From Clostridium cibarium (lineage in GTDB: Bacteria; Bacillota; Clostridia; Clostridiales; Clostridiaceae), in the NCBI RefSeq assembly GCF_014836335.1, contig NZ_JACSRA010000002.1:62001-126000 (forward strand): 64,000 nt of DNA, written 5' to 3'. Shown piece after piece: positions 47,739 through 59,043 of the stretch. The position numbers and the translations under genes were made by a program. The notes beneath the pieces were generated by a model. The model searched no databases and had not been told where the DNA came from. It worked only from the letters and a program-made list of their open reading frames with translations. The first letter of the stretch is position 1; each line of letters opens with the position of its first letter.

Positions 47739-50099
47739 TTATTTTAATTCAACTACTGTAACACCATCTCCACCTTCGCCATAAACCCCTAGTCTATAAC
47801 TTTTTACGTGAATGTGTTTCTTTAACATAGTATTTATTGCCTGCCTAAGAACTCCAGTACCTTTACCATGTACTATTGTAACTTCACCTAGGTTTGCCAT
47901 ATAAGCTTCATCTAGATATTTATCTGCTCTATAACATGCCTCTTCCCCATCTAGTCCTCTTAAATCAATACTGTTTTCAACAGCCCTCAAGTTAAGATTA
48001 ACTTCTCTTTTCCTCTTCTTTTCTTTCGGTTTGGAAGCACCTTCACTCGTTCTAAGATCTTTCAATTTTACACTTATCTTCATTATACCTGCTTCAACTT
48101 GAACTTCACCTTTTTTATCAGGCATAGAAATTATAACTACTTTTTGATTTAATGAAGGTAAAAATGCATCCATTCCAAGTGTTACTTTTTCAATTACTTC
48201 TCCTGAATTTTCTCTTGCCTTTATCATAGCTTTTTCTTTTTCTTCAAGTGAATCCTTTAATTTCTTTCTTTCTTCCTCTAATCTATTTCTTCCGCCCCCT
48301 GAGATACCCATCTTTTCAAGTTCTCTCATAGCCTTTAATATATCATCAGCTTCGTCTTTGGCTTTAGCTATTATTTCTTTAGCTTCTCTTCGCGCCTCAT
48401 TATAAGCATTATCTCTAATTGTCTCAAGTCTCTTAAGTTTATCTTCATAAGTCTTTTTAATTGTTTCTGTTTCATTCTTTAATCTCTCAGCGGCTCTTGC
48501 ATCTCTATTAGCAATTATACTCTTCTCTTGTAAATCTCTTATTAAATCTTCAAATTGAAGATTTTCCTTTGATATATGTTCTTTTGCTTTATCTATAACA
48601 TAATCATTTAATCCAAGTCTCCTACTTATTTCAAATGCATTAGATTTACCTGGTATTCCAATTAGCAATCTGTATGTAGGTCTTAAGGTTTCAACATCAA
48701 ATTCCACTGAAGCATTTTCTACCCCTGGAGTTTTTAAGGCATATCCTTTAAGTTCACTATAATGAGTAGTAGCTATAATTTTAGTTCCTCTCTCCTTTAA
48801 CGTTTCAATAATTGATACAGCTAACGCCGCTCCTTCTGTAGGATCTGTTCCTGCCCCAAGCTCGTCAAATAAAGCTAAAGATTCTTTATCTGCCACTTTC
48901 ATTATTTCAACAATGTTTGTTAGGTGTGAGGAAAATGTTGAAAGACTTTGCTCTATACTTTGCTCGTCTCCTATATCAGCAAATACCTCTCTATAGAAAC
49001 TTATAGACGATCCTTCCTTTGCACATATTAACAATCCACTCATTGCCATAATATGTACAAGTCCAACTGTTTTAAGGGTTACAGTTTTCCCGCCTGTATT
49101 GGGCCCTGTTATCATTAAAGCTGTAAAATTCTTACCTAAGTACACATCAGAAGAAACAGCTACATCCGGATCTAATAACGGATGTCTCACATTAATTAAA
49201 TCAAATACACCATCACTATTCACTTCAGGAATTATTCCATTAATGGACAACGAATATTTTCCCTTTGCAAATATAAAATCAAACTGCAGTAATATCTTCA
49301 TATCACTTTCAAGTACATCTACATTATCCCTTACTTTTCTAGATAGTTCTAAAAGAATTCTTTCAATTTCAGCTTGTTCCTTTAACTTTAATTCCTTTAT
49401 TTCGTTATTAAGATTAACTAAGCTCATAGGCTCAACAAATAAAGTTGCTCCTGTTGAACTTTGATCATGAACAAGTCCTGGCACAGCACCCCTATATTCG
49501 GCTTTTACAGGAACTACATATCTATCTCCCCTCATGGTATATATGGCATCTTGAAGATATTTTGCATTGCTTCTCACTATAGAATTAACTTTTTCTCTTA
49601 CTGAAGAATTTTTTTCCTTTAAACTCCTTCTAATTCCATGCAAAGTTCCACTTGCTCTGTCGCTTATTTCTTCTTCAGAAATAATGGCTCTTTCTATTTC
49701 TAATTTCAAATTATTTATAGGAGTAAGTATATATGCCAAATCTTCTAATTTATCATACTTTTCCTCTTCATCTTTTCTCTCTAAGTAGCCTTTAACTTTG
49801 TCTGTACATCTTAACATATTACCTACATATAATAATTGTGCAGCTGATAAACTTCCACCTTTTTTCGCTCTTTCTAAGCCCTCTCTCACATCATGCAACC
49901 CTTCAAATGGAGGATTTCCTTTTTTTATAATCAATTTGCAAGCTTCATCAGTTTCTTGCAATGCATTTCTTGTATCAAATATTGATTCACAAGGAGCTAA
50001 TTTTTCTACAAGTTCCTTTCCTCCACTAGTTACTGCATACCTCTTAACTTTGTCTCTAATCTTATTGAATTCTAATACTCTTAATGCTCTTTCATTCAT
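47739..50099 (-). CDS. mutS2: MutS2 (MutSB), ribosome-rescue/anti-recombination ATPase with Smr domain
   Basis: MutS2 binds branched DNA and, in Bacillus subtilis, collided ribosomes. The 786-residue protein has the MutS core and clamp region, Walker A in MITGPNTGGKTVTLKT (around 330), Walker B in ALFDELGAGTDPTEGAAL, a long coiled coil (about 510-630) with a glycine-rich GISGGG break, and a C-terminal Smr nuclease domain with IDLRGLDGEEA and VTIVHGKGTGVLR. It lacks the MutS mismatch-recognition domain, as MutS2 does. It starts just after the U32 peptidase gene stop. Confidence 0.94.
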   Translation of the reverse strand: MNERALRVLEFNKIRDKVKRYAVTSGGKELVEKLAPCESIFDTRNALQETDEACKLIIKKGNPPFEGLHDVREGLERAKKGGSLSAAQLLYVGNMLRCTDKVKGYLERKDEEEKYDKLEDLAYILTPINNLKLEIERAIISEEEISDRASGTLHGIRRSLKEKNSSVREKVNSIVRSNAKYLQDAIYTMRGDRYVVPVKAEYRGAVPGLVHDQSSTGATLFVEPMSLVNLNNEIKELKLKEQAEIERILLELSRKVRDNVDVLESDMKILLQFDFIFAKGKYSLSINGIIPEVNSDGVFDLINVRHPLLDPDVAVSSDVYLGKNFTALMITGPNTGGKTVTLKTVGLVHIMAMSGLLICAKEGSSISFYREVFADIGDEQSIEQSLSTFSSHLTNIVEIMKVADKESLALFDELGAGTDPTEGAALAVSIIETLKERGTKIIATTHYSELKGYALKTPGVENASVEFDVETLRPTYRLLIGIPGKSNAFEISRRLGLNDYVIDKAKEHISKENLQFEDLIRDLQEKSIIANRDARAAERLKNETETIKKTYEDKLKRLETIRDNAYNEARREAKEIIAKAKDEADDILKAMRELEKMGISGGGRNRLEEERKKLKDSLEEKEKAMIKARENSGEVIEKVTLGMDAFLPSLNQKVVIISMPDKKGEVQVEAGIMKISVKLKDLRTSEGASKPKEKKRKREVNLNLRAVENSIDLRGLDGEEACYRADKYLDEAYMANLGEVTIVHGKGTGVLRQAINTMLKKHIHVKSYRLGVYGEGGDGVTVVELK

Positions 50100-50102
50100 T
50101 TC

Positions 50103-52442
50103 TTATTCAACACCTCTTCTATAATGGCCCTTAGTATATAGGTTTGTATCAACCTTAACGCTACCTCTTATCATATTTAAAACTTTAATAACTTCTTCTT
50201 GTCCTTCATCTTTAAAATCTACTCTAAAAGTTTCAATTCCCATTGATTTTAAATCTTCAATTTCTTCTATTAGATTCAATGGAGAACTATTTAAGATATG
50301 GCTCCTACAATATACATCAGTCATTACTCTAAATTCTTCATTCATTCTATCAACCAATGTAAAATTATCTCTCATGCAAGCACTATTACACTCTTTATCA
50401 TTGCACTTACCACCAAAAGTACTTCCTATAGGACAATATTCACTTATCATTACTTCTGTTTTTCCATACATATTATAAGCTACTCCCTTAATATTACTCT
50501 TCATGATTTCTTTTATTTCTTTTCTATTAAGTTCTAAACTAAGAGAAACTATACCTAAATCTTTTCTTGCAAAATCTAATGCGTGAGAATTAAATATATT
50601 AAGCTTATAATCTCCTATTATACTAAGTTCATTTCTATATATGTTAATTACACCTACATTTGAAGTTATTATTCCCTTTATATTCTCCTTGCACTTCTCT
50701 ATAGTATTAACTATTGAATTAAATTCTTCCTTAATAACTTCAGGAATTAGTAGATATACATTAGTATTTTTTATATTTTCTAAATCTGAAAGTCTTATTG
50801 CATCTTTCTCCCTACTAAATAAATCAACACCAATGCTTTTTATATTCTCCTTAAGCAAAGAATCTAGCTGAGCTTTCGTAATACATGTGAATAAAATATC
50901 TATCTTTGGTATATTTTTATACTCTTCACTATCCTTTACTCCTAAAGCTCTTTTTCTTCTATATAAAGATGTTTCTTGCTTCCTTATCTTCTCAAACAAT
51001 TCTCTCCTTAGATTATTTAAAGATGCTATTCTTAAAAAACCTTCTTCATAACAAGCAAACTCAATTTCTTCTAGTTTATATGGACAATCCCCTGATTTTT
51101 TTAAAGCTTCCCTAATCCTATCCTTTTCTAAGGGTTTTCTTTCGGCCTTTTCAACCATGTCACCTTTTACGGAATAAGTTTTTCCATTTAGTATAGCAGT
51201 TATTGTAATTTCTTCTCCTATTTTAAAATTTACTTTACCATATAAATTTATCTTTTTATAATAAGGTTTGATTTTTTCTTCCAAAGAGTCAAAAAGTTCT
51301 TTACTAGATGTTCTAAATAGCATATCTCCCTTTTTATATCCCTTTGGAAATAACTTTACCCTTTCTCCTCTTTCAGCTCTTTTAACTTCATTTCCTTTTA
51401 CCATAATTTTACTTAAGGTGAATCCATTTTCTCCATATCTTATCCCATCACCTATAGTTACACTTTCATTTAATATTACCTCTCCATTATCTAATACCTT
51501 TCCAATTTCGACTCCAGTATTTTTAGCAAAAGAATAACTCATCATATCTTTTCCTACATTCTTTCTGAGATATGCCTTAGAAAACCCACTTCTATTAAAT
51601 AATTGAAGTAACACTCTCTTACCTTCAGCTATATTATATTTTTCATTTTTCAACTCTTTATCAATAGCTTTTCTATAATTTTCCGTAACACCGGCTACAT
51701 ATTCAGGCCTCTTCATTCTTCCTTCAACTTTTAATGATGAAGTTCCACTTTCTATTATGTCTTTAACATCCTCTATTGTGCATATATCCTTAGGACTCAA
51801 AAGGAATCCTTTCTTTTCTCCCATTGAATTAGACTTCAATGTATATTGCATCCTACAAGGTTGTGCACATCTACCTCTATTTCCACTTCTCCCACCTATC
51901 ATCGAACTCATCAAGCATTTTCCAGAATAACAAACACATAATGCTCCATGTACAAATATTTCTGTCTCAATACCTAAATCCTTTGAAATATGTTTTATTT
52001 CTTCAAGTGAAAGTTCTCTTGAAAGAACAATTCTAGTAAAACCTTTTTCCTTAAAATATAAAGCTCCCTCACCGTTATGTATTGTCATTTGAGTAGACGC
52101 ATGAACTTCAAAATCTTTATAATTTTCTTTAATTAGCTTAAGTAAACCTAAATCTTGAATTATTAAAGCATCAACTCCTATTTCATAAAGATATCCTGCA
52201 TATTTTACAGCTTCTTTCAACTCTTTTTCCTTAAGAATTGTATTCATTGTTACATATATTTTAACTCCATAACTATGGCAATAATCCACAGCTATTTTCA
52301 TATTTTCATTATCAAAATTTGATGCATAGGCTCTAGCTGAAAACTTGCTCCCGCCTAAATAAACTGCATCTGCTCCATTATTTATTGCAGCATAAAGACT
52401 TTCCATGCTCCCTGCTGGAGCCAATAATTCTATTTTAGTCAT
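50103..52442 (-). CDS. U32-family peptidase-like protein with DUF3656 domain
   Basis: A 779-residue protein starting KIELLAPAGSMESLYAAINN, the U32 barrel signature, with DAVYLGGSKFSARA, EIFVHGALCVCYSGKCLMSS and the cysteine set RGRCAQPCRMQY that may bind an Fe-S cluster. A DUF3656 domain follows (about 380-500) and a second barrel-like part ends with CNDKECNSACMRD. Related proteins act in RNA hydroxylation (RlhA) or as proteases; the exact activity is not decided by sequence. ATG 52442 with GGAGA seven bases upstream is preferred to 52448. Confidence 0.87.
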   Translation of the reverse strand: MTKIELLAPAGSMESLYAAINNGADAVYLGGSKFSARAYASNFDNENMKIAVDYCHSYGVKIYVTMNTILKEKELKEAVKYAGYLYEIGVDALIIQDLGLLKLIKENYKDFEVHASTQMTIHNGEGALYFKEKGFTRIVLSRELSLEEIKHISKDLGIETEIFVHGALCVCYSGKCLMSSMIGGRSGNRGRCAQPCRMQYTLKSNSMGEKKGFLLSPKDICTIEDVKDIIESGTSSLKVEGRMKRPEYVAGVTENYRKAIDKELKNEKYNIAEGKRVLLQLFNRSGFSKAYLRKNVGKDMMSYSFAKNTGVEIGKVLDNGEVILNESVTIGDGIRYGENGFTLSKIMVKGNEVKRAERGERVKLFPKGYKKGDMLFRTSSKELFDSLEEKIKPYYKKINLYGKVNFKIGEEITITAILNGKTYSVKGDMVEKAERKPLEKDRIREALKKSGDCPYKLEEIEFACYEEGFLRIASLNNLRRELFEKIRKQETSLYRRKRALGVKDSEEYKNIPKIDILFTCITKAQLDSLLKENIKSIGVDLFSREKDAIRLSDLENIKNTNVYLLIPEVIKEEFNSIVNTIEKCKENIKGIITSNVGVINIYRNELSIIGDYKLNIFNSHALDFARKDLGIVSLSLELNRKEIKEIMKSNIKGVAYNMYGKTEVMISEYCPIGSTFGGKCNDKECNSACMRDNFTLVDRMNEEFRVMTDVYCRSHILNSSPLNLIEEIEDLKSMGIETFRVDFKDEGQEEVIKVLNMIRGSVKVDTNLYTKGHYRRGVE

Positions 52443-52548
52443 CTTCATCTCTCCTATAGTCTACTATCATAATCAGCATGTCTAATCTTATTTATATCAT
52501 AAAACCTTCAATATTACCAATTTTCTTTATTCATGACCCATTTATAAC

Positions 52549-52602
52549 ATAAAAAAAAGATTATTATAAAATAATATTAAATATATCATCCTACAATAAT
52601 CT
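52549..52602 (-). terminator. Terminator downstream of the zapA-like gene
   Basis: AAGATTATT and AATAATCTT arms with an AT-rich loop, followed on the minus strand by T8. Confidence 0.75.
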
Positions 52603-52614
52603 TAATTTTATCCT

Positions 52615-53778
52615 CTATTTCATTAACGGATTATTTGCTTTCTTCATCTTTGCCATTTCAATTTGAGCATCTAACAGCTTCTTTTCTAAATCTAAAATCC
52701 TGTATTTTGAAGTCTTCAACTCATTTCTAGATTCTTTACCACTATCCAATATTTTTGTTTTTTCATAAGTTAACCTTTCTACTTTTTCTTCTAGTTCACT
52801 TATGATATTTTTCTTTTCTTGAATTTCTTCATTTAATATTTCTTTTTCATTAATACCTTTTATTCTACACTCTTCCTCAAAGGATGCCTTTATTGATTTT
52901 TCCATATCTAGTTCTTTATTCTTTTCATCTATTTTCCCTTTTAAGCTAGTGACGCTTTTATTTAAATTATTAATTTCATCTTTCAATTCCTCATTACGTC
53001 CCATTATTATGTCAAGTTCTTCTTCAACAGATTCTTTCGAATTACTAATCCTCTTTATCTCATCATTAAGCTCTTTATTTTTCTTTTTCAATGACTCTAT
53101 TTCATTATTTAAAATATCTTCTGAATACTTTCCTTCGTCAAGTAGTTTATTAATTTGTTCTTTTTCATTTAAAGCAGCTGTTAATTCTTTTTTGATAGCA
53201 TTTTCAGCATAAGATGCTTCTTTTATCTTTTCTTCTAGAATAGTATTTTTTTCTCTTTCTTTTTCTACTTGCTCGTCCAAATATCCATTTAAATTATTTA
53301 CTTTAGATAATTCTTTTTTTAGATTTTCAATTTCAATTTGTAAGCTCTCATTGTTACTATTTAATTTACTATTCTCATCAAATAAATTTTTATTCTTATT
53401 AGTTTGTTCTATTATATTTTCATTTAACTTACCAACTTTATTTTCTAAATCACCGATTACTTTATTACTAGTTCCATGAATCTTTTCTATTCTTTCACGT
53501 AATTCCTTTATTGTATCGCTTAAGGTTTGATTTCTTTCCTCTAATGAAACCTTAATTTTATTTAATCTGTCTACTTCAATATCCCCTTTGTAAAGTTCAT
53601 CTGCTATATTTATTGCCGCTAGGACTGCTGCATCTCCTGTACTTAAAAAGGTATTCTTACTTGTAATTTCTTTTATTTTACTATTAACAAATTCAGATAC
53701 TTCTTTTAAATAATTTTCATCTTCTTTACCCTTTAAATTATATTCTCTTCCATTTATAGTAACTGTAACTTTAATCAT
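52615..53778 (-). CDS. zapA: ZapA-domain protein with very long coiled-coil extension
   Basis: ZapA binds and bundles FtsZ. The first 80 or so residues match ZapA: IKVTVTINGREYNLKGKEDE, YLKEVSEFVNSKI and DAAVLAAINIADEL. Residues from about 80 to 380 are almost continuous heptad-type coiled coil rich in Glu, Lys, Asn and Leu, making the protein about 387 residues against the usual 85-130. ATG 53778 is chosen with AGAGGTG upstream. It is monocistronic, between pheT and the U32 gene. The identity of the N-domain is fairly clear; the role of the extension is unknown. Confidence 0.8.
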   Translation of the reverse strand: MIKVTVTINGREYNLKGKEDENYLKEVSEFVNSKIKEITSKNTFLSTGDAAVLAAINIADELYKGDIEVDRLNKIKVSLEERNQTLSDTIKELRERIEKIHGTSNKVIGDLENKVGKLNENIIEQTNKNKNLFDENSKLNSNNESLQIEIENLKKELSKVNNLNGYLDEQVEKEREKNTILEEKIKEASYAENAIKKELTAALNEKEQINKLLDEGKYSEDILNNEIESLKKKNKELNDEIKRISNSKESVEEELDIIMGRNEELKDEINNLNKSVTSLKGKIDEKNKELDMEKSIKASFEEECRIKGINEKEILNEEIQEKKNIISELEEKVERLTYEKTKILDSGKESRNELKTSKYRILDLEKKLLDAQIEMAKMKKANNPLMK

Positions 53779-53829
53779 AGTAACACCTCTCAAAATTGTC
53801 TTTATAAATAATTATAGGGGAATTAAACC

Positions 53830-53866
53830 TATAAAACAAGCTAGCTGATAAAAAATCAGCTAGCCA
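53830..53866 (-). terminator. Terminator of pheST
   Basis: GCTAGCTGAT and ATCAGCTAGC arms (53840-53864) around a short A/T loop, followed by TTGTTTTAT on the minus strand. Confidence 0.82.
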
Positions 53867-53921
53867 AAATCTTACAATATTATTACTACTTTCATCCTAT
53901 ACGCAACAAATCAACAACATT

Positions 53922-56297
53922 TTATCTTAATTGTGCTCCAACTTTATTTTCCAAGCTCTTCAATATTTTATCGTGAACTTTATTTACATCATTATCAGTT
54001 AATGATTTTTTTGCATCTCTATACACTATTGCATAAGCTATACTCTTCTTACCTTCTGGAATTTGAGAACCCTTATAAATATCAAATAGTGCTATCTTCT
54101 CAACTATTGAACCACCAGCTCTTAACATACATTCTTCAATATCTCCAACAAGTATACTATCATCAACCAAAATAGCTATATCTCTTGTAGCAGCTGGAAA
54201 CTTAGGAATTGGTGCATACTCTCTCTTAACATTAGAAGCTTCATATAAAAGATCTAAATTCAATTCAGCTACATAAGAAGGAACATCTAACCCATATTCA
54301 TCTTGTACATCTGGATGTATTTCACCAAATATACCTGCACTCTTACCTCTTAATTGAATTCCCGCTGTTTTTCCTGGATGGAATGTAGGATTTTCACTTT
54401 CCCTTACGAATTTAGCCTTAGTAATTCCTAATCTATCAAGCACATTTTCAACTACACCCTTCAAATCAAGGAAATCAACTTTTCCATACATACCAATAGT
54501 TAAAATATTCTTTTCATTTGGAAGTTTATTTTCCTCTTCGCTCTTAACATAAACTTTTCCTATTTCAAAAAGCTTAGCATATTCATTATTTCTCGAATAA
54601 TTTCTTCCAAGTGATTCCATTATAGAAGGCAAAGTTGAAGTTCTCATTACTGAGAAATCTTCTCCTAATGGATTTTTAATTTTAATAACATCTCTAAGTT
54701 CAGAATCTTCTGCTACCTTTATTTTATCAAAAACCTTAGGTGATACAAAAGAATAAGATATTGATTGATTTAGCCCAGAAGCTATTAATGCATCAATAAC
54801 AACTTCTCTAAGAATATCATTTTTATGTTTGTTTTCTCTCATAGGAGTCACATCAAACACTGTGGTAGGAATCTTATCATATCCATAAATTCTTGCAACT
54901 TCTTCTGCTATATCTTCTCTTATTCCTATATCTACTCTAAATGTAGGTACAGTTATCTCTAAGTTATCTCCATTTATTTCAGTATTTAGGTCTAAAGAAT
55001 CTAATGCACTTTTCATTTCTGCTTTAGTTATATCAGTTCCTAAGAACTTATTAATCCAGCTTGCAGATACTGTCATATGAGAAATTTCTTTAACCGAAGG
55101 ATATTCATCTATAGTTCCTTCCATTACTTCCCCAGAACCTAATTCACAAATAAGAGCACAAGCTCTATCTAATGCAATTTGTGCTAAATTTGGATCAATA
55201 TCCTTTTCAAATCTTGATGAACTTTCAGTTCTAAGGCCTAAAACCTTAGAGTTAACTCTAATATTAGTTCCATCAAAATTTGCGCATTCAAATACAACTT
55301 CAGTAGTATCTTCCTTTATTTCTGAGTTTAGTCCACCCATAATACCAGCTAGGGCAACTGTTTTGTCTCCATCCTTAATACATAAGAAACTTGAATCTAA
55401 TTCTCTTTCTATTTCATCAAGAGTTGTAAACTTTTCTCCATCTTTTGCTCTATCTACTACAATTTCCTCAGTAGTTAGCTGTCTTTTATCAAATGCATGC
55501 ATTGGTTCACCAATTTCTAACATTACGAAATTTGTTATATCTACAATATTATTTATTGGTCTGACACCCGCTTCAAGCAATCTTTCTTGCATCCAACTTG
55601 GTGATGGAACTATTTTAACATTTTTAACTCCTCTAGCCATATATCTTCTGCAAAGGTCACTTTTAATGGTTACCTTTAATTCATCATTTATATTTTTAGA
55701 AGATTTAACTTCAAAGTTAAGGTTTGGCATTTTATATGTTGTTCTAAACGCTGCAGCTGTTTCCCTTGCCATACCCACCATACTTAAACAATCTGGTCTA
55801 TTAGATGTAATATCAAAATCTAGTATAGCTTTATTTAGTTTAAGATATTCTTTTATATCCATTCCTATAGGAGCATCTTCTGGTAATATCATAAGTCCAT
55901 GTACTGGCTCATCTCCAGCTATTCCAAGCTCTTCTTCTGAGCAGAACATACCATTAGATACAACACCTCTCATCTTGCCCTTCTTTATCTCTGTTCCATC
56001 AGCTAAAATAGATTTATGAAGAGCAACAGGAACTTTATCTCCTTCTTTCATGTTAGTTGCAGCTGTAACTATTTGAATTTTCTCTGTTCCAATATCAACT
56101 TGACAAACATTTAATCTATCTGCATCAGGATGCTTTTCTATTTGTTCTATATAACAAACAACTACATTCTTAATACTATCTCCTTGAATCTCTACCTCTT
56201 CAAGTTGTGAACCTGTAAGCGTAAGTATATCTCCAAGTTCTTTAGCGTCTACATTTATATCAACATAATCTTTAATCCAATTAAATGGTACCTTCAT
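53922..56297 (-). CDS. pheT: Phenylalanyl-tRNA synthetase beta subunit
   Basis: The beta subunit of the alpha2-beta2 enzyme that charges tRNA-Phe; it carries tRNA-binding and editing functions. The 791-residue protein shows the N-terminal [14 protein letters not shown] start, the EMAP-like tRNA-binding domain (about 40-150, [13 protein letters not shown]), B3/4 editing domain, B5 domain, the catalytic-like core and the C-terminal FDX-ACB anticodon domain (about 700-791). It follows pheS by 14 bases. Confidence 0.97.
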   Translation of the reverse strand: MKVPFNWIKDYVDINVDAKELGDILTLTGSQLEEVEIQGDSIKNVVVCYIEQIEKHPDADRLNVCQVDIGTEKIQIVTAATNMKEGDKVPVALHKSILADGTEIKKGKMRGVVSNGMFCSEEELGIAGDEPVHGLMILPEDAPIGMDIKEYLKLNKAILDFDITSNRPDCLSMVGMARETAAAFRTTYKMPNLNFEVKSSKNINDELKVTIKSDLCRRYMARGVKNVKIVPSPSWMQERLLEAGVRPINNIVDITNFVMLEIGEPMHAFDKRQLTTEEIVVDRAKDGEKFTTLDEIERELDSSFLCIKDGDKTVALAGIMGGLNSEIKEDTTEVVFECANFDGTNIRVNSKVLGLRTESSSRFEKDIDPNLAQIALDRACALICELGSGEVMEGTIDEYPSVKEISHMTVSASWINKFLGTDITKAEMKSALDSLDLNTEINGDNLEITVPTFRVDIGIREDIAEEVARIYGYDKIPTTVFDVTPMRENKHKNDILREVVIDALIASGLNQSISYSFVSPKVFDKIKVAEDSELRDVIKIKNPLGEDFSVMRTSTLPSIMESLGRNYSRNNEYAKLFEIGKVYVKSEEENKLPNEKNILTIGMYGKVDFLDLKGVVENVLDRLGITKAKFVRESENPTFHPGKTAGIQLRGKSAGIFGEIHPDVQDEYGLDVPSYVAELNLDLLYEASNVKREYAPIPKFPAATRDIAILVDDSILVGDIEECMLRAGGSIVEKIALFDIYKGSQIPEGKKSIAYAIVYRDAKKSLTDNDVNKVHDKILKSLENKVGAQLR

Positions 56298-56311
56298 TAC
56301 TTAATCCTCCT

Positions 56312-57331
56312 CTAGAATTGATTTAAGAATCTCATATCACTTTCATATAATAATCTGATATCATCAAGGCCATAGCTAAGCATAACCATTCTATCAACAC
56401 CAAATCCAAAAGCAAATCCGCTATAAACCTCTGGATCTAAGCCACAATTTCTAAGAACATTTGGATGAACCATACCACAACCTAAAAGTTCAATCCACCC
56501 CGATCCTTTACATACATTACATCCTTTTCCCCCGCATACGAAACAAGTTGCATCCATCTCAGCAGATGGCTCTGTAAATGGGAAATGATGTGGTCTAAAC
56601 TTTGTCTTAACCTTATCACCAAACATCTTCTTTGCAAATAGCTCTAAAGTTCCCTTTAAGTCTGCAAATGTAACTCCTTTATCTATTACTAACCCTTCCA
56701 TTTGATAGAATATTGGAGAATGGGTAGCGTCCACAGAATCAGCCCTATAAACTTTTCCTGGAGAAATCATCTTTATTGGTGGTTCTTGCTTTTCCATAGT
56801 TCTAATTTGTACTGGAGATGTTTGAGTTCTTAGCACAATATTATCATTTATATAGAATGTATCTTGCTCACTTCTAGCTGGATGATTTTTGGGTATATTT
56901 AGAGCTTCAAAATTATAATAATCAAGCTCTACTTCTGGTCCATCTTCTATTGCAAATCCCATAGAAATGAATATATCCTTCATTCTCTCAACAGTTAGCT
57001 CCAATGGATGTCTCTTCCCAATATCATTTTTCTTTCCTGGAAGTGTTATATCTATAATTTCGCTGCCAAGTTTTTCATTCTTTTCTCTTTCTTTTATTTC
57101 CTTTGAGATAAATTCCAACTTATCTTCTACAACTTTTTTTACGTCATTTACCATTTTACCTACTACAGGTCTTTCTTCTTTAGACAAACCACCCATACTC
57201 TTTAAAATAGTAGTTAGTTCTCCTTTTTTACCTAAGAACTTAACTCTAAGTTCTTGAACTTCTGCAGTATTTTTTACTGCTTCAATTTCTTTTAAAGCCA
57301 CTTCTTTAATTTGCATCAATTTTTCTTGCAT
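56312..57331 (-). CDS. pheS: Phenylalanyl-tRNA synthetase alpha subunit
   Basis: The catalytic subunit of PheRS. The 339-residue protein has an N-terminal coiled coil (about 1-85), then class II motifs including [45 protein letters not shown] and [13 protein letters not shown]. The CFVCGGKGC cysteine stretch is typical of Firmicute PheS. It is preceded by a T-box leader and co-transcribed with pheT. Confidence 0.97.
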   Translation of the reverse strand: MQEKLMQIKEVALKEIEAVKNTAEVQELRVKFLGKKGELTTILKSMGGLSKEERPVVGKMVNDVKKVVEDKLEFISKEIKEREKNEKLGSEIIDITLPGKKNDIGKRHPLELTVERMKDIFISMGFAIEDGPEVELDYYNFEALNIPKNHPARSEQDTFYINDNIVLRTQTSPVQIRTMEKQEPPIKMISPGKVYRADSVDATHSPIFYQMEGLVIDKGVTFADLKGTLELFAKKMFGDKVKTKFRPHHFPFTEPSAEMDATCFVCGGKGCNVCKGSGWIELLGCGMVHPNVLRNCGLDPEVYSGFAFGFGVDRMVMLSYGLDDIRLLYESDMRFLNQF

Positions 57332-57400
57332 TTTAATTCTCCTTTACTTGAACTTTGTAAGTAATAAGTTTTCCATTAACTTTACTAATTTTGAACATAA

Positions 57401-57600
57401 AAAAAACGCCCCTAAAAAGGGACGAATTATCCGCGTTACCACCCTAATTGGTCTGTCTAAATAAAGACAACACCCAACTCAATAATTTAACGGTTTCCCG
57501 CTAGCTACTACTAAAAATTTCACAGCTAGAACTCCTGAGGGAACTTCAATATAACTCCTCATAAAAAGGCTTCCAGTCCAAGACCCTTTCTCCCTGAATG
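57401..57600 (-). ncRNA. T-box riboswitch controlling pheST
   Basis: The leader contains the T-box core AGGGTGGTAACGCGG (57445-57431), whose TGGT pairs with the ACCA end of an uncharged tRNA with an A discriminator, and a terminator CGTCCC/GGGGCG followed by T8. Stem I starts near AGGGTCTTGG (57587-57578). UUC triplets are present in the Stem I region, fitting Phe, but which is the specifier I could not fix. It occupies most of the gap 57332-57676. Confidence 0.92.
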
Positions 57601-57676
57601 TTTTATTATATTTACTTTCTCAATCATAGTTTATTATTCTATTACTTTCCTATTATACAAATAAATTTATTAAATA

Positions 57677-58450
57677 TCAACTATTTTGTCTAACTTTCTC
57701 GTATAATATAACCGATGTTGCTATAGCAACATTTAAAGATTCTGCTCCTCCTGGCATAGGTACCTTAACCTTTTTATCTGAAAGATTGTATATCTCCTCA
57801 CTAACACCATTTCCTTCATTTCCAACTGAAATAATAATCTTTCCAGTTAAATCTTCTTTAAAGAAATCCTTATCTCCTTCCAAAGAAGTAGAAACTAGTG
57901 AAAATCCTCTATCTATTAATTTTTTTGTAATGCTATTATTTTCATCATCATTAATGATAGGAATATGAAATAACGATCCCATGGTAGATCTTATAGTTTT
58001 ATCATTATAAACATCCACACTCCCCTTTGTTAATATAACGCCATCCACACCGGCCGCATGAGCAGTTCTAATTATAGTTCCTAAATTACCAGGATCCTGA
58101 AGTTTATCACATAACAAATAAAAACTTCCTTCAAAGCTTATATCTAGCTTCTTCATCCCAACAACTGCTACAATTCCTTGTGGTTTTTCTGTAGAACACA
58201 ACTCTCTTAATAAATCATCTCTTAATCCATAAATTTTCGTCTTATTTATATATTTTCCAAGATATTCATTAAGTTTTTCTACTTCCCCGCTAAAGAATAT
58301 ATAATCTACAGAAACACCTGCTTTAAATGCTTCTTCTATAAGCCTAAATCCTTCTATTATATATTTAGAAATTTTATTTCTGCCTTTTCTATCCTTAAGT
58401 TTTTTTGTTTCTTTGTACAAAGTATTATCTTTACTTTCTATGAAAATCAA
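57677..58450 (-). CDS. TrmH/SpoU-family RNA 2'-O-methyltransferase
   Basis: A 257-residue SPOUT enzyme. An N-terminal RNA-binding domain (about 1-95, with IIEGFRLIEEAF) is followed by the knotted SAM domain with CDKLQDPGNLGTIIRTA (motif 1), ISVGNEGNGVSEE (motif 2) and VPMPGGAESLNVAIATSV (motif 3). Translation starts at TTG 58450 with GGGGTG six bases upstream. Family members methylate rRNA or tRNA; the target here is not known. It lies upstream of the pheST T-box on the same strand. Confidence 0.9.
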   Translation of the reverse strand: MIFIESKDNTLYKETKKLKDRKGRNKISKYIIEGFRLIEEAFKAGVSVDYIFFSGEVEKLNEYLGKYINKTKIYGLRDDLLRELCSTEKPQGIVAVVGMKKLDISFEGSFYLLCDKLQDPGNLGTIIRTAHAAGVDGVILTKGSVDVYNDKTIRSTMGSLFHIPIINDDENNSITKKLIDRGFSLVSTSLEGDKDFFKEDLTGKIIISVGNEGNGVSEEIYNLSDKKVKVPMPGGAESLNVAIATSVILYEKVRQNS

Positions 58451-58618
58451 AGTTTACACCCCTACTATTTTATATTAACTATCTTACCTTCTACTATAAT
58501 CAGATGATAATTCAATATACTCCATTATACTTGAAAATACTAATTTATGTTCAATTCTATCGTCCATATACTTTTCATGTAATAAAGCTACTCTATCTTA
58601 TATATCTATTATTTTTTG

Positions 58619-58646
58619 CAAAAAAAACGCGACACTTTGTCGCATT
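58619..58646 (-). terminator. Terminator of infC-rpmI-rplT
   Basis: ATGCGACA and TGTCGCGT arms around AAAG-like bases, followed on the minus strand by T8. Confidence 0.9.
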
Positions 58647-58659
58647 TCTATTATATATA

Positions 58660-59019
58660 TTAAGCGTTTATGTTTTTCTTAGCTACTTCTACTAAATCAG
58701 CAAATGCCTTTGGATCATTTATAGCTATTTCTGATAACATCTTTCTGTTGATGTCAACACCAGCTAATTTCATTCCGTTCATGAACTTTGAATATGAAAG
58801 ACCATTCATTCTTGTAGCAGCATTTATTCTAGCTATCCATAATCTTCTATAATCTCTCTTCTTTAATCTTCTTCCAACATATGCATTTCTTAATGCTCTT
58901 ATAACTGATTCATTAGCTGTTTTAAATAACTTACTCTTTCCACCGTAGTATCCTTTTGCAAGCTTTAAAACTTTTTTATGATTCTTACGAGAATTAACCG
59001 CTCTTTTTACTCTTGCCAT
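58660..59019 (-). CDS. rplT: 50S ribosomal protein L20
   Basis: A 119-residue basic 23S rRNA-binding protein needed early in 50S assembly. It begins [19 protein letters not shown] and has the conserved [18 protein letters not shown] and [20 protein letters not shown] segments. In Firmicutes L20 represses its own operon by binding the infC leader. Last gene of the operon. Confidence 0.98.
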   Translation of the reverse strand: MARVKRAVNSRKNHKKVLKLAKGYYGGKSKLFKTANESVIRALRNAYVGRRLKKRDYRRLWIARINAATRMNGLSYSKFMNGMKLAGVDINRKMLSEIAINDPKAFADLVEVAKKNINA

Positions 59020-59043
59020 TCTTTAAACCTCCTGTACCAATTC

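Noticed and set aside
55363..56019. Plus-strand frame of about 218 codons within pheT
   Set aside because: Entirely antisense to the conserved pheT frame; length reflects codon bias on the opposite strand.
57398..57676. Small RNA or tRNA gene between trmH-like gene and pheS
   Set aside because: The structure is fully explained by the T-box leader; no cloverleaf fits.
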